Source: Branchiostoma floridae
Lineage: Eukaryota > Chordata > Leptocardii > Amphioxiformes > Branchiostomatidae
NCBI RefSeq assembly: GCF_000003815.2
Contig: NC_049979.1
Span: forward strand, 1,380,848-1,444,847
Direction of reading: 5' to 3'
DNA length: 64,000 nucleotides
The position numbers and the translations under genes were made by a program. Of the stretch, positions 1-11,171 are shown piece by piece (position 1 is the stretch's first letter; the number at the start of each line of letters is the position of its first letter). The notes beneath the pieces were generated by a model. The model worked only from the letters and a program-made list of their open reading frames with translations, did not search any database and was not told where the DNA came from.

Positions 1-1144
1 CATCAATGAAGAGCAGCGTGCAGTTGAAAAAAAGGTTTACCGTTATTTACCTCAGTAGACCAAAGTTAAGTATGAGAACCTAGTCATGGTATTTGGCTTT
101 GTTTATGCATCCCGATTGCATAACCACAATCGCTGGGTCACACTACGTTCGAATGTTATGTTTTGGACTGGTTGAGGGCGACCGAAGTTTCAGGCCTTAA
201 GTGCAGAGACTTCAAATACACTCATGCATCTTTAGAGAACAACCAGGTGCGGAAAACTTGTGTTGATTGTCTCGCTACCCCAACAACTAAGTGCTGTGAG
301 GTGAGGTGAGAGTCAACTTTCACGCCGCATAACTTCTGACATGCTCAAGCTAGAACCAACAATTATGTAATGAGAAAATATTGTTCTCCAACATACAGAT
401 TGGACTCACCTGACTTGGCATTAGACTATCTAGTGTTAAGTTTGCCATGATAGTTACCGTAACGGTTACTTTTACCGCCAAGACCCCTCCCCTCAGAAAA
501 ACAATCTAGATATTGTAAATTATCTCACAATATATGCATTAACACTAGATATTTACGTAAGCTCACAATATTTACGTTGATAGATAAATACAGTAATGAA
601 GACTGGGAAGAGGAAAATGCATACGGGCTTACATGGTATACTTACGCCATTTGAGACGGCAAAAGCCATGTCCAACTTGTTGTGGAGATACCTTTCTGCC
701 TGAATTAGTGTCTTTGCTGTGATGTTGGTTCAGATCCGTGGTATGTTTTTGCGGAATGCATTTCCTCCTGTCCACCGGACACTTGTGTGCATTAGGATCG
801 GAGCACTATGAAGACCATGAACGGTCTGTAGTTTTTCTCATGGGAAACAACCGAGCTGGTAACACATCGGGTAAGTGCCCTATTCTTTTCTTTTATCTTC
901 GCCTTAGGATACTCATTCACTGAGTATAAAAGGTCCGGCGCACGTGTAGATTTGGGAAAATCGAGGCGATGGAAGGATGGGGAAGCTTAGTGATATGGTG
1001 ATCGCCATTTGACGTAAACACGGACCCTGCCATGTTTTGGTGCACCCGCTGTTTATCCCAAAATAAGGCCTCTCCCTCCCCTAAGCCTCCTCTGGGAACC
1101 ACAATACTGATGCGATAGTGCGAAGAAAAAACGTTCAGTATACC

Positions 1145-1326
1145 CCCCTCACATGGTAGCGAAAATCGATCGGACGACGAGTTTGCGAGATCTAAATTAC
1201 GAGGAGGCATGACCCTGACGGGAAGGGGGGAACTCTGCCATTTCTTCCTCGGCATTAGGGTCATGCCTCCTCGTAATTTAGAGCTCGCAGACTCGTCGTC
1301 AGATCGATTTTCGCTACACGTGAGGG
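1145..1326. repeat. Inverted repeat (70-base arms, 40-base loop)
   Basis: Arm 1145-1216 (CCCTCACATGGTAGCGAAAA...) is the near reverse complement of 1257-1326 (...TTTTCGCTACACGTGAGGG). The arms share the centre TTACGAGGAGGCATGACCCT. It looks like a foldback or MITE relic. Confidence 0.85.
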
Positions 1327-1935
1327 CGTAGTATGAAGCCCAAGGGTCGTTCGATCGTCGTACGATCGCAAACTTTGGGCATTTTGGAGGAAAAAATGTA
1401 CGTCTCCTGCAAAGTTAAACTGTCTTGGTACACAAAATGCTGTTTTGGATCCATGTCTGTGGTTGGTTCTATGGCATCAAAATCGTACGACGATTGCACG
1501 ACCTATATGACCGAATAAAAACAGAGTATGATATACCGAATAGTAGATTTTTCATTTTTGTTCTTTCTCATGTTCTTATCTGACTTTTTAAAATTCATTT
1601 TGTCATCCTTTGACATAGTATCTGGTTTATGATATACCCTTTTCGATGTACGGCATATACGTTCTCATTTTACAGCTGCTTTGTATGTTTCAAAGTGTGG
1701 TCTTTAACCTTTTTTCAAACGGACGAAAATTGACGCGCGTGCGATGTCATCCATGTAATTCTTATCAACATGGCCTTATGTAACCTGTACAACACAGGTG
1801 CCATGTTTTGGTGCACCTGCTGTTTTCCCCATAATATGCCCTGTCGCCGTTATTTTTTGCTTTTGTTTGTTTGTTTTGCATACCCGGTAAACCGCCTTAA
1901 GGCGTAACACACCAGGTTTGTTCTGAAAATCCGGA

Positions 1936-2205
1936 CAGATTTATTTGAACCACTCACACCGGGAGGACCCCACTACTCTTTTCCATAAATGCGGTGGGTT
2001 CTTTAACGTGCTCGATGTGTGGCTCTCCTCGAACAGGGCCCTATCCAAATCTAGGTACTCATTTTCACCTAAGTGAAGTGAAAAAAAGTCGTGTTAAGTG
2101 CTTTTCCCAAGGGCACAAGATCCGAGGCACATCAACGGATTCGAACCCAGAACCTATGGGCTGTGAATCTAACACCCTGCTTCGGAGACCCTGTCTATTG
2201 CGTCA
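1936..2205 (-). mobile_element. tRNA-derived SINE copy
   Basis: Read on the minus strand, the right end has a B-box-like GGGTTCGAATCC (plus strand GGATTCGAACCC at about 2138) and the body carries the block CTTTTCCCAAGGGCACAAGA. It shares long runs with the copies at 3295-3515 and 4005-4195. Confidence 0.6.
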
Positions 2206-2939
2206 CACGATCTCACTATGCCTGACTTGGTGTCTTTGCTGTGCTGTTAGTTCATATCCGCGGTATGTTTTTGCGGAATGCATTTCCTCCTGTCCACCGG
2301 ACACTTGTGTGCATTAGGATCGGAGCACTGTGAAGACCATGAAGACCATGTCTGTATTTGTTTTTCTCATGGGAAACAACAGAGACGTCGGGTTCTTTTC
2401 TTTTGTCTATACCTTAGTATACTCGTTCATGGAGTATAAAATGTCCGGCGCGTGTAGATGTGAAAAGTTTGAATAAATCGAGGCGATGGAAGGATGGAGA
2501 AGCCTAGTGATCTTGTGGTCGCAATTTTACATAAACACGGACCCTGGTCGACAATTTGAGACCTAACTTAAGGCTCCAACTTCCTTGCGATGATCCAAAT
2601 GTTGGATGCGTGCCTTGGCCAGAGCAGCTGAGGAACATGAACATGATTTTCAAGGCTTTGAATGGAGTCAAGCCTTGCAAGCTCGGTTTCTATCTATACA
2701 TTAGGGACATACTCCATGCGTGACCTCATGTCACCATGCTTTTGTACATGGTTCCTCTTTGAGTTGGCCTCAGGTAAGGAGACACCTTTAAGTAGGCCCA
2801 GCTACTTACCTCATCTACAGCCATGTTCTTTATGATATGATTAGATCCTTATGAATAGTCATACCCAGTAGCCGTATCTCCTCCACCTCCGAAAGTATAG
2901 TGGCCATGTAGAGGATGAGAATCGTCAGCATCCTGTTTA

Positions 2940-3285
2940 CGACTGATGGCTCTAATTTTAAATTTAGCTGCTCAAAAAAAATTCTAATTTTTGCCCAGGC
3001 TTAGATTTCATGTAGATCCTCATTATGGGAGTTAACTGCCAGAGCCTTAGATTATTTTCTATTATGCTCCGAACGGAATTGTTGTTTGCATATAGAATAG
3101 CTTGGTTTTGGAGACGTTCTGCAATGTTATCAATGTAGAATATGAAAAGCATTCGGTCAAGAATCTAGCCTTGGGAGACCCCTGCATGTAATGGCATTAT
3201 CACTAGACTCTACGTCATTGATAGTAATTTTCATTTCTATATCTGAGAGATATCGTAATATCATGTGCAGAAGGTTACCCGGCCT
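2940..3285 (-). mobile_element. Relic of a non-LTR reverse transcriptase
   Basis: The minus strand encodes INDVESSDNAITCRG, then after a frameshift GVSQG-stop-ILDRMLFIFYIDNI and AILYANNNS. This lines up with the GVPQGSILxPLLFLIYINDL...YADD core of LINE reverse transcriptases. The catalytic YADD reads YANN and there is a stop, so it is dead. Confidence 0.75.
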
Positions 3286-3294
3286 TTACTACCA

Positions 3295-3515
3295 GATTTA
3301 TTTGAACCACTCACACCGGGAAGGATCCCAACTCTTTTCGATTAGTGCGATGGGTTTTTCGATAACGTGCTTGATGTGTGGCTCTCCCCAAACACGGGAC
3401 CTCCATTTAACGTCCCTTCCGAGGGACGGCCCTAACCAAAGGTAGGTACTCGTTTTCACCTGAGGGAAGTGAGGAAAGCCGTGTAAAGTGCTTTTCCCAA
3501 GGGCACTAGCCTTTT
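3295..3515 (-). mobile_element. Truncated SINE copy of the same family
   Basis: Shares TTATTTGAACCACTCACACC with 1938 and the CTTTTCCCAAGGGCACTA block. The tRNA-like head is missing. Confidence 0.6.
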
Positions 3516-4004
3516 TTCTTGACTCGGCTGCTTCGTGTTGGTATGCCAAAAATGCGTGCAGTGTTTGTTTATCGCTATAACTCACCTGTGATGGTTGTTC
3601 GCTGGAACGCCTCGACAATGTAATGGACGAGGCCCTCGAGGGGCGTTCAAAAATTTGGCGGCTGAACACAAAGTCCACTTTTTCAAACCTCCTCCGCAAA
3701 CTTTTGGAGCGTGCCGTTAATTTTCTTGGGAGGAGGGAGTGCTGATTCGCAAGTTTCAACTTGAGCTTAGATTCTCTATGCCAAGAAAGGGAGTTGCGGC
3801 ATAGAGAACCTCAGCCTGCGTAGATATCTAGGAGGTTTGGGTACCCAATCAGTTATCCCGATGTATTTTGACGAGTCCATTCATACACAGGGGGACTTTT
3901 AAAAATCAATTATGCACTTTTTTTCTATTTGCTTTTGGAAAGACAATATGGCACTGCACTCAAGTTTTGTAACTTATATTAACATTGCCACATACACGGT
4001 ACAG

Positions 4005-4195
4005 ACAGAAGGTAAAGGTAGTCTTTTACCTCCCCGACCGAAGTCAGGTACCCATTTTTACATCTGGGTGAAGTGAGGAAGGTCGTAAAGTACCTTTCCC
4101 AAGGGCACAACGTCGGGGCACGGCGGGGATCGAACTTAGGACCTGTAGATTCCGAGCCGAACACTCTACCAGTTACGCCACACACGACGCCACAA
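4005..4195 (-). mobile_element. tRNA-derived SINE with recognisable pol III boxes
   Basis: On the minus strand the head reads TGGCGTAACTGGTAGAGTG (A box) followed by GGTCCTAAGTTCGATCCCC (B box), then the CCTTGGGAAAGGTACTTTAC body. There is no intact tRNA cloverleaf, so this is a SINE rather than a tRNA gene. Confidence 0.7.
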
Positions 4196-4239
4196 TTATG
4201 CACTTGGTTGACTATATAAAGCCCCATGCATGTTTTAGG

Positions 4240-4900
4240 ACAAAAGTGTTTTTGGACTGGTTTGTTCTGCTTTTTTACGGAGTCGGGGCACGGAGTTCAT
4301 TCTTGCACGATTGACATTGGAGTATCGATGAGAAAGTTCACTCTTCCGCGGAGGGGGGTTTTGTTACATTATATTTTGGACTGGTGTGCACCGGTGACAA
4401 AGTGGACGTGTTTTTGGACTGGTCTACTTTTATTAGCAGTATTTTGTGACTGCTCCATTTTACATAGGGTTGGTGATGCGAGAGAGTTTCTTGAATTTAG
4501 TTTTGACTGGGGAAATGTGTCAAAATTCCATTTTTTTGAGTGGTGTTTTTGGACTGGTCTATTTTGCCATTTACATGGAGTGCACTGAAAGGGTCAATTG
4601 TTGCACATAAGGACCTTTTTCGAATTCATTCTTGGACTGCTCCTCTTTACGGTATCGCTGGGAGAGTTCCTTGCACGGAATGTTTCTTTGGTTCAATGAA
4701 ACCACAGACTTAAGCGGTTTCAAGATACAACAAACACTCATTATTTGAGCGAAAGAGTTTTTGGACCTCATTTTATACGTGGTTACCACTGAAAAGGCCT
4801 ATTCTCGCGCAGGTTTTTTTTCTTTTAAATTCATCTATGGACCGGAGAAATTTTATCCGAAGACCATTCTTCAGTAAAAGTGTTTCTGATCTGGTCCGTT
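4240..4900 (+). repeat. Degenerate long-period tandem repeat around TTTTTGGACTGGTCTA
   Basis: The phrase TTTTTGGACTGG or a close variant recurs near 4250, 4373, 4410, 4545, 4631 and 4757 with spacing of about 40-140 bases. It is followed each time by pyrimidine-rich text and a TTTACATGGAGTGCACTGA-like block. A relative lies at 163. Confidence 0.55.
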
Positions 4901-5105
4901 AACTTGAAATGCCTCATTAAGAGTCTATCTTACACGTGGTTTGCCTTCCTTCAAAATTCAGTGCATTTTGGTTGGGTTGAGAGAAGGATGAAATATGCAG
5001 AGTTTGATTGCTTGTCTAGTATGATATAGATTACGACGCGCTTAATTTTTTTTAAAAATCACTTTCTTTCTTTTGTGCCTAGAATTTATCATCTAATACA
5101 ACAAC

Positions 5106-5802
5106 ATGGCGGGATTACCTCCTCGCTGGTTGATGTCAAACTTCCTGTGCTTCCTCGTCTTCTTGTTTCCGAGCGATCTGCTCAACTCCAGCGCAACTGG
5201 TTGTGGCGGTAACCTGACGGCTCCCTCTGGAGGTCCTGTGACGTCACCGAACTACCCCGGTAACTATGGCAACAACGAGACCTGTGATTGGCTGATCACT
5301 GTCCCGGCAGGAAGTACCGTTCTCCTCACGTTCGACAGTTTCAGCCTCCAGAACGGTTCTGACTTTTTGTCCGTCTACGATGGAGCCAACGTCAGTGCTT
5401 CGCAGTCGTGGAGGTAATTCACCTTTATCGCTGGGGTAACGTATATCCGTTGTTTAAAAACGGGATATTAAGTCGACCTTTAATTGAAAGATATATGTTA
5501 TACCACGGATAAAGGTGAACTAGTGTTATCAACTTAGATGATTCAAATTCCAAATCCCCAGTTTTTGTTGATGATCTCTAAACGAAAGCTTGAAATCTCT
5601 ATTATTCTCTTGATAGACGAATATGTAAAAATAAACAAATTCGCTAACATACTAATTCACTTTTGTATTTCAAGTTTAACAGGCTCGCGGACAGTCAACC
5701 CCATGACCAGCGCATCTAACGTGATGTTCCTGAGGTTTACGTCTGATGGGAGTGGGACGGCGCAAGGCTTTCGGTTCTCCTACACAAGTAACACAACAAA
5801 CA
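5106..5802 (+). CDS. Exons 1-2: signal peptide and CUB domain 1
   Basis: Exon 1 (5106-5413) opens with a hydrophobic leader (residues about 8-27, [18 protein letters not shown]), then the CUB start [28 protein letters not shown] and an SVYDGA motif. Exon 2 (5675-5802) supplies the second half ([21 protein letters not shown]). The intron sits inside the CUB in phase 2 and the exon pair ends in phase 1, as in all later CUB pairs. The acceptor base T makes the junction codon Ser where the sister CUBs have Arg. The Cys that follows DGA in most sister copies is absent here. Confidence 0.85.
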
Positions 5803-6077
5803 GTAAGGATATTGCTATCAACACTTTAACGTTATTGCATTTCCAAAAGTAAGCCGTATCAAGACATGCTAGAATATTTCTGCCCATGATGACATTTAAG
5901 AATGAAGAACCGTTATTACCTTTGCAAAGAAGACTTGCCTGTGGCATGATTGTAGCGTGGCTAGCTACAGATGTTGTGGGGATGTTCTTTTGGGTTGGTG
6001 TCAGTAAAAGAAAGTGCAAGTTTGGACCCTCTATCGGCTATTATTATATTGTCTTCTAGACATATTGAGGTAATGGT

Positions 6078-6111
<34 letters not shown>

Positions 6112-9100
6112 TGATATAAATATATATACCTACCTTGTGCGCATGTGCTTGTTTACTTCAGATTCCTCCTGGGTTTGTAACAACGGTGATGTTATCCACA
6201 CGCCCGAGAATCCGACCTGCGACGGCTTGGTGAACTGCACAGACAGCAGTGACGAGTCACCAACGAGGTGCCATTATGGTAAGATTTCCCTCAATATTTC
6301 CATGGTTGATTTCATGACACAAGTTCCTTCATGGGGTGGTATTCACTGTTAAAATGACGGATCAGTGTATCGGCATCTCACTTGTGGTATCAATTGCCAT
6401 GTGCCAAAGCATGTTTGGAGATTAATGGAAATGATCAAGAAGTGAAGAATGATCTGTTTCATCAATTCAAATCACAGACACCTTGTTCGACATTCTAACT
6501 TTACCTTTATCATGTTTAATTACGCAGAGGAAATGAGCAGTTTGTGCGGTTCAACGAAGATGCTGTCTCGGGTTGAATCTGGATACATCACCTACAGTAT
6601 CAACTCTGGCTACGCAACAGTACCACCTTACAGCGGGTGCAGGGTCGTCTTCCAGACGGAACCAAACCACGTCATCCGTATAGGTCCTTGGTACCTGGAC
6701 GGATTGTCTTCAGGATACTGGTGGTGGTGTTCAAACTGGATCTACGTGTGTGATGGGGACGATTATTCTTGTGACAGTGGTAACAGCAAAGTCAGCTACT
6801 GTGACGGGTTTCAGCTCCAAACCTTTAAGTCCAGTTTCAATAGCCTGACAGTCAGCCTCCAAGCGCATGGATCCCCAAACTTCAAGATATTCTATACAAT
6901 TGAACCAGGTATGTCAAGTTCTTTATGGTTCCTCACAGAGTGGAATCAAATAATAACATTATCATTATTATTATACTGTGCTCCCTTTTATAAAGCCTTA
7001 CTTGCAAGTGACATCATCGATGTTTACGATTTTTAATTGTCTTTTTGGCAAAACCCCAGCAAAATGTCCGATATATGCGACAAATACCACAAACGACCAC
7101 AAACGACTCGGAAATACCACAAACGACCACAAACGACTCTAGTATGCAGTGTATATGGGTCAAAGAACTTGTGTGGCGCTCTGGAGACATTGATTACACA
7201 TTTATGAATTTAAAAAACGCAGCAAGTCCTGCGTATTCACCGGTTATTTCGAGTTAGTCCGCCGTTTTCAAGATCGAAACGATTCTGCGCTGTCAATGAA
7301 TGTGTGCCTGCATTGAGGCTTAAAAACACTTAGTATACAAGTTTTATAAGTTGACAATGATAGAATAGTGCCATGCTATAATCTATGAACCAACAGCGTC
7401 CATAGGTTTATCGTCCTGTCATCTATGGAGCCGTGGAAGGTATCGAGAACTTCCCCATGCAGACTCCTAGCACGGGCGATCCAACATGGCGGCCGAGAAT
7501 CGCTTCGATCTTGAAACCGGCGGACTAACTTGAAATAACTGGTGAATACGCAGGACTTGCTGCGTTTTTTAAATTCATAAATGTGTAAACAATGTCTCCA
7601 GAGCGCCACACAAGGTTTTTGACCCATATACACTGCATTTTAGAGTCGTTTGTGGTATTTCCGAGTCGTTTGTGGTCGTTTGTGGTATTTAGGCAGACCG
7701 TCCGCGGGTGCTAGATTTTGTAAACATACCACCATAGTTACTGATATTCTGTACAGTCTCTTAAAAGGCACTTGCTGGCCATTTGCCAATCACTCAGCTG
7801 AAGATTGCTGCTTCATGGCAATAGGAATCGGTGGATTGCTGGCTTGGTTGCAACTCAGGATTAATACAGTCTGACATGTTCCTAGCAAAAAATGTGATTT
7901 GTGTAGCGTGGACATGCCCATAGTTGGCTTTTGTGAGCATTCGCTAAAACGTCAATACCATTATCTCCGACAAACAAGAAAGACACACAAGAATGTTGGA
8001 CTTGGGGCAAATTTAATTGATAAGTAGCACTTCTAAATTAACGTGAGGACGTGTTTGAGTGGGGAAAATAACAGAACATGTTTGTTATCCTGAATTTTGG
8101 TTTTAGTGATGGACGTCGACGGAGACAGGATTCGGCTGGTTGGAGGACGTTTCCCGAACTTAGGTCGTGTTGAGGTTCGACCAGTCGGGTCCTACGGCTG
8201 GGGGACGGTTTGTGACGACAGCTTTGACATTCAGGACGCCACAGTTGTCTGCAAGATGCTGGGTTTCGACCGTGCTTTACAATATCACGATGCGGCTCAT
8301 TTTGGCCAAGGTGTCTTTTAATATTCAACCCTCTTTATCGTAAAACATTTGTCCTTTAGTGTTTAATTGATGTAGAAAGCAATTCAAAACATAGTGCTTA
8401 TTTTTTTGGCCTCCAAATGCATGCTTGTCCATTACTTTCCTTTTAAGGACTGCCATGTTTGAACCTTCATCGTCTATGCCATGAGGGATTGGAGTCCAGT
8501 TATCTCTCACTTAGTAGTCTTGTGGTCATGATCAACTCACGACCGCTCACTTATGGTCAACTATTCTATTCTATTCCATTCTGTCTTATTTTATTTTATT
8601 CTATCCTATTCTATTCGGTTCTATTCTGAACTATTTATCAAATTTTAGTAGTTCGTTTTTTCGTACATAGACATTTTTGGGATAACACGTTTCTGGTACG
8701 TCCTGACAGGAAGCGGAAATATCTACATGGATGAGCTTCGGTGTTCTGGGAACGAGACCAGTCTGTTTGCATGCGGGTATGACGGGTGGGGCAATCACAG
8801 CTGCAGTCATAGTGAGGACGTTGGTGTGACCTGTGGTGAGCATCGTACAACTTGAATCTCTATAATGCTGTTCTTAATGGCTGATAGTCTGAAGCTTGTT
8901 CTTGACATTTCTCCCTTTCAGCCAGTGTGGAGAAAAGTACTGGGCGTGTAGATACAGATGACCATATAGGCGAATTTGTCAACAGCGATACTCTGAGGCC
9001 AGGTCCGGTGGTTGTCACGCCCTGGCGTGCCTGCCTGCCATTCAATTTCTCACTGCGTCAGCCAATTATGAACCCCCTTTTCGTTTTTTTTCGGGGATGA

Positions 9101-11102
9101 GGGGGGGGGGGGGCTAGCCTATCACATTGCCGCTAGACTGACATAAGAGGATCGGATAGGCTTGTTGGCGTGCCACAGCTAAGATTTGATTAAACTATAT
9201 GTATTGTTCTCTGAGCACATTGAGCTTTACTTGACGCTATTTTTCAACTTGCGACAGCTTCTAATCCTGGCAGCAGTAGAATCCGTTTGAGTGGAGGTTA
9301 CCGTGGCAGCCAAGGTCGTGTGGAGGTCAGGCCGGCAGACAGTTACCACTGGGGCACCGTCTGTGACGATGAGTTTGACCGTGACGATGCCACCGTTGTG
9401 TGTAGAATGCTGGGATATTCCGATGCTTCAGCCGTACGCCACAGTGCGTACTATGGACAAGGTAGGTAATAACATTAAAATGTTCAAGTTCCATTTCGGC
9501 CACAATATCTTAAGTGGATGGATGACATCCTCTCGAAACACCCAGACTAGTGCGTGAGGGCGAAAGAAGATCAAATATTGCTGATAAACCATAGGACTAA
9601 ACATCTAGTCCGTTCTTTCCCAGACTTGGTTTGTTTTATGTTCACCTCAATATCAAGACTGCAAGAGACAATCTGTTCCTGGGAGAAGATGTGGTTGATG
9701 GCTTTCAACCCGTCTTAATGTGAATTGATGTCTGTCCCGACTTCCAGCAACCCGATAACATTCTCCTACTCCCTCCACGAAAAACCCCTGACCAAGGTAA
9801 ATTCCAACAAATATCTTGGCCTTCATATGTCTTCCAACTTGACCTGGGGCAAACACGTCGAAATAACTGCATCAAAGGCTAATAGAATCTTAGGAATGTT
9901 ACGACACTGCCTGAGAATCTGTAGCACTACGGCCAAATAGAGAGCCTACATGGCTTTTCTAAGACCTACGACTGTAGTGTTTGGGATCCCCACACCAACG
10001 AAGAGGTGAGTAGGGTGGAGATGATCCAACGAAGAGCAGACTATGGACGCACAAACTCAGTTACTATCATGCTTCACAACCTCGTCCGCAGTCCCTAGAG
10101 CTTAGAAGAAAGATAAGTTACCTTGTACAAAACCATCAACGACAACATTTGTGAAGATTATTAGTCATCCAGGATAATACGACAATTGAAGTTGAATCAG
10201 TCGATGCTTCTGGATATATATAAGATTTTAATCAGACGTTTTCAACAGCGTCCACTGTTCTTCATCAGTCAATCAGTCACATGAGGCCATAGTTTTTTTT
10301 TAGAACAGGAGAAAGACTTAGTACCACAGGTTTCCAACGGAAAACTGTGCGTGGAAGCTCATAGGGTAAGGTTTCGTATGCGCTTTTGTTCCAACCCACA
10401 AGTCATTTGTTTTTGCTTCCAGGCATGGGACCTATCTACATGGATAACCTGGAGTGCGCTGGGAACGAGACCAGCGTGTTCTACTGCCCCTATAACGGCT
10501 GGGGGAACGAGAACTGTGGTCACAGCGAGGATGTAGGGGTTATGTGTGGTGGGTAGAATAAAACATAACCATAACCTCATACCTTCGCCAAGTAATTTTT
10601 ATCTATTACAATTTTATTGCAATTGTGGAAATCACCTGATATAGCGGGAGTTGCCCTAACATGACACGCTTTTTCACGTACTAAAACTCATGGCGCTCCA
10701 TGGCTAGTTGTCAGAGAGTGGTCAAGTTTTGATGAATAATTATCTTAATAACCATTTGTACCATTAGTCTTACTGCTCCGAAGTCCTTAGCTGTTCTCAT
10801 TGTAAAGGGTTTTAATACCTTTGTTACACAAGAATGTTGGCACCCCCTGACGGCTCCCTCTGGAGGTCCTTTTACATCACCGAACTATCCCAGTAACTAC
10901 ATCAACGATGAGACCTGCCGTTGGCATATCACCGTCCCGACAGGAAGTAGGATTCGGCTCACGTTTGACAGTTTCGACGTTGAGGAAGGTCGTGACTTTC
11001 TGGACATCTACGACGTCGACGACATTAGTAATTGCGATTCGTTGATACAAAGGTAATGTGCATTATAAGTTCTGACTCATGATATTGAATAATACATACC
11101 GG

Positions 11103-11171
<69 letters not shown>

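Larger units (their letters stand above)
695..2550 (+). repeat. Direct duplication of a roughly 300-base segment
   Basis: Bases about 695-1060 recur at about 2220-2550. The shared part includes GGAATGCATTTCCTCCTGTC and a second shared run around the GAGGCGATGGAAGGATGG text at 964 and 2481. A smaller part (CCATGTTTTGGTGCACC) recurs at 1801. The copies are diverged by point changes and indels. Confidence 0.75.
1..5105. other. Gene-poor 5' flank
   Basis: No open frame here shows a protein family or exon-like context. The stretch holds repeats listed separately: a duplicated 150-250 base segment, a hairpin at 1145-1326, SINE copies, a retrotransposon relic and a degenerate tandem repeat at 4240-4900. 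No TATA box or CpG-rich promoter was recognised immediately upstream of the 5106 ATG. Confidence 0.6.

Noticed and set aside
738-923. Short frame in the duplicated segment at 695-1060
   Set aside because: The second copy at 2220-2550 does not keep the frame, and no family is recognisable.
4005-4195. A tRNA gene on the minus strand
   Set aside because: A and B boxes are present but no cloverleaf with paired acceptor stem. The body matches the SINE copies.
4226-4588. A 120-residue frame with repeated FWTGL
   Set aside because: Derived from the degenerate tandem repeat. No family, no splice context.
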